A DNA stretch of 53,543 nt. It comes from Cupriavidus sp. (lineage in GTDB: Bacteria > Pseudomonadota > Gammaproteobacteria > Burkholderiales > Burkholderiaceae). The stretch spans positions 1 to 53,543 of the forward strand of contig JAPSLC010000037.1 in NCBI GenBank assembly GCA_031181345.1, written 5' to 3'. The translations under genes were made by a program, and so were the position numbers. Positions 53,173-53,543 of this stretch are shown piece after piece. The notes beneath the pieces were generated by a model, which searched no databases, was not told the origin of the DNA, and saw only the letters and a program-made list of their open reading frames with translations. The stretch's first letter is position 1. The number at the start of each line of letters is the position of its first letter.

Positions 53173-53510
53173 ATGGGGTTTCGATCCAGAAACCGCGATT
53201 TTACGGCAAATCGCCGCGGCCAAGCCCGATCCGATGGAGGGGGTCGGCGCGGCCCTGCCGGCACACCGGACGACACCCTTCGCTCATGGGCATAAATCTT
53301 CACTTTTTAGGCAGCCCATGTTCGCGGTCGCGCCAAAAAGGCAAAAAAATCAGGCCCTTATCCCCGGGGTAGGGTACAATCCCCGGTTCGTCAGCGAAAA
53401 CCGCGGCACCATGCCTCGGGCTCACGGTCTGACCGTCTTTCCCATATCGATTTCAATTTCGATGGTTGGGTTGTTCACTGCTTTCGCCTGTTTATTAGGG
53501 AGTGGGGATA
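53173..53510. other. Intergenic region between divergent xseB and the partial gene
   Basis: A 338-base gap. It contains a possible -10 hexamer TACAAT at 53375-53380 for the right-hand gene, without a clear -35, and an A/T-rich patch near 53295-53350 that could hold the xseB promoter. No other gene is visible. Confidence 0.4.
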
Positions 53511-53543
53511 ATGTCCAATCTCAGCACCGCGCTGAAGCTTGCG
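53511..53543 (+). CDS. Start of a further gene, cut by the window edge
   Basis: ATG 53511 follows AGGGAGTGGGGATA and begins MSNLSTALKLA. Only 11 codons are visible. In related genomes a Rieske-type ring-hydroxylating oxygenase gene often lies divergent to xseB, and this start would suit it, but the visible residues cannot prove that. Confidence 0.5.
   Translation, partial: MSNLSTALKLA

Overview
This window looks like a chromosomal segment of a high-GC betaproteobacterium of the Burkholderiaceae, most likely close to Cupriavidus or Ralstonia. The reasons are the strong G/C bias at third codon positions, the rpsU-yqeY-dnaG-rpoD macromolecular-synthesis block, the xseB-ispA-dxs block with folE2 beside it, solitary Bug/TctC-type binding proteins next to LysR regulators, and two families of palindromic intergenic repeats. 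The genus is an inference. Most of the window is ordinary core genome.

Layout. 1-4.1 kb: a PLP aminotransferase, a glutathione S-transferase and an L-lactate permease. 4.1-6.6 kb: an egtD-egtB pair (ergothioneine-type chemistry) on the minus strand. 6.9-7.9 kb: a manganese (yybP-ykoY) riboswitch with its promoter, driving a TerC-family membrane protein. 8.1-18.1 kb: housekeeping genes, including thyA-folA, pmbA, darP-mog, an AEC transporter, orn, an M48 protease-rsgA pair, a DUF2007 protein and a CobD/CbiB-family protein. 18.4-32.9 kb: accessory metabolism and regulation. It holds a pirin gene with a divergent LysR, gluQ, a DEAD-box helicase, a Bug protein with a divergent LysR, dsdA with a divergent LysR, a second Bug protein, a CoA-transferase with a divergent IclR regulator and operator-like palindromes, and an isochorismatase-family hydrolase. 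32.9-36.5 kb: DNA polymerase II (polB), a CPBP membrane protease and a KTSC-domain protein. 40.6-46.3 kb: a tRNA with CAT anticodon, then rpoD, dnaG, yqeY and rpsU. 46.4-53.5 kb: a BaiN/HI0933-type flavoprotein, tsaD, folE2, dxs, ispA, xseB and the first codons of a further gene.

The most unusual region is 36.57-40.65 kb. A roughly 3.9 kb, visibly more A/T-rich insert lies between two copies (about 86-88 bp) of the 3' half of the CAT-anticodon tRNA gene plus its terminator hairpin. The intact tRNA is on the right and a truncated copy on the left. The insert carries an intact 528-residue reverse transcriptase of the Abi/unknown-group type (motif A at D151, GIPVG, YSDD, then a long helical C-terminus), a DUF6037-like gene, and a tyrosine integrase broken by frameshifts and stops. 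A structured non-coding stretch of about 220 bp lies directly upstream of the reverse transcriptase. The best reading is a small tRNA-borne island, now fixed in place because its integrase has decayed, carrying a candidate anti-phage reverse transcriptase. The defence role is inference from family and context.

Two palindromic repeat families recur between genes. One copy (34706-34746) lies in frame inside the exonuclease part of polB, and another (21081-21154) supplies the last residues and stop codon of gluQ.
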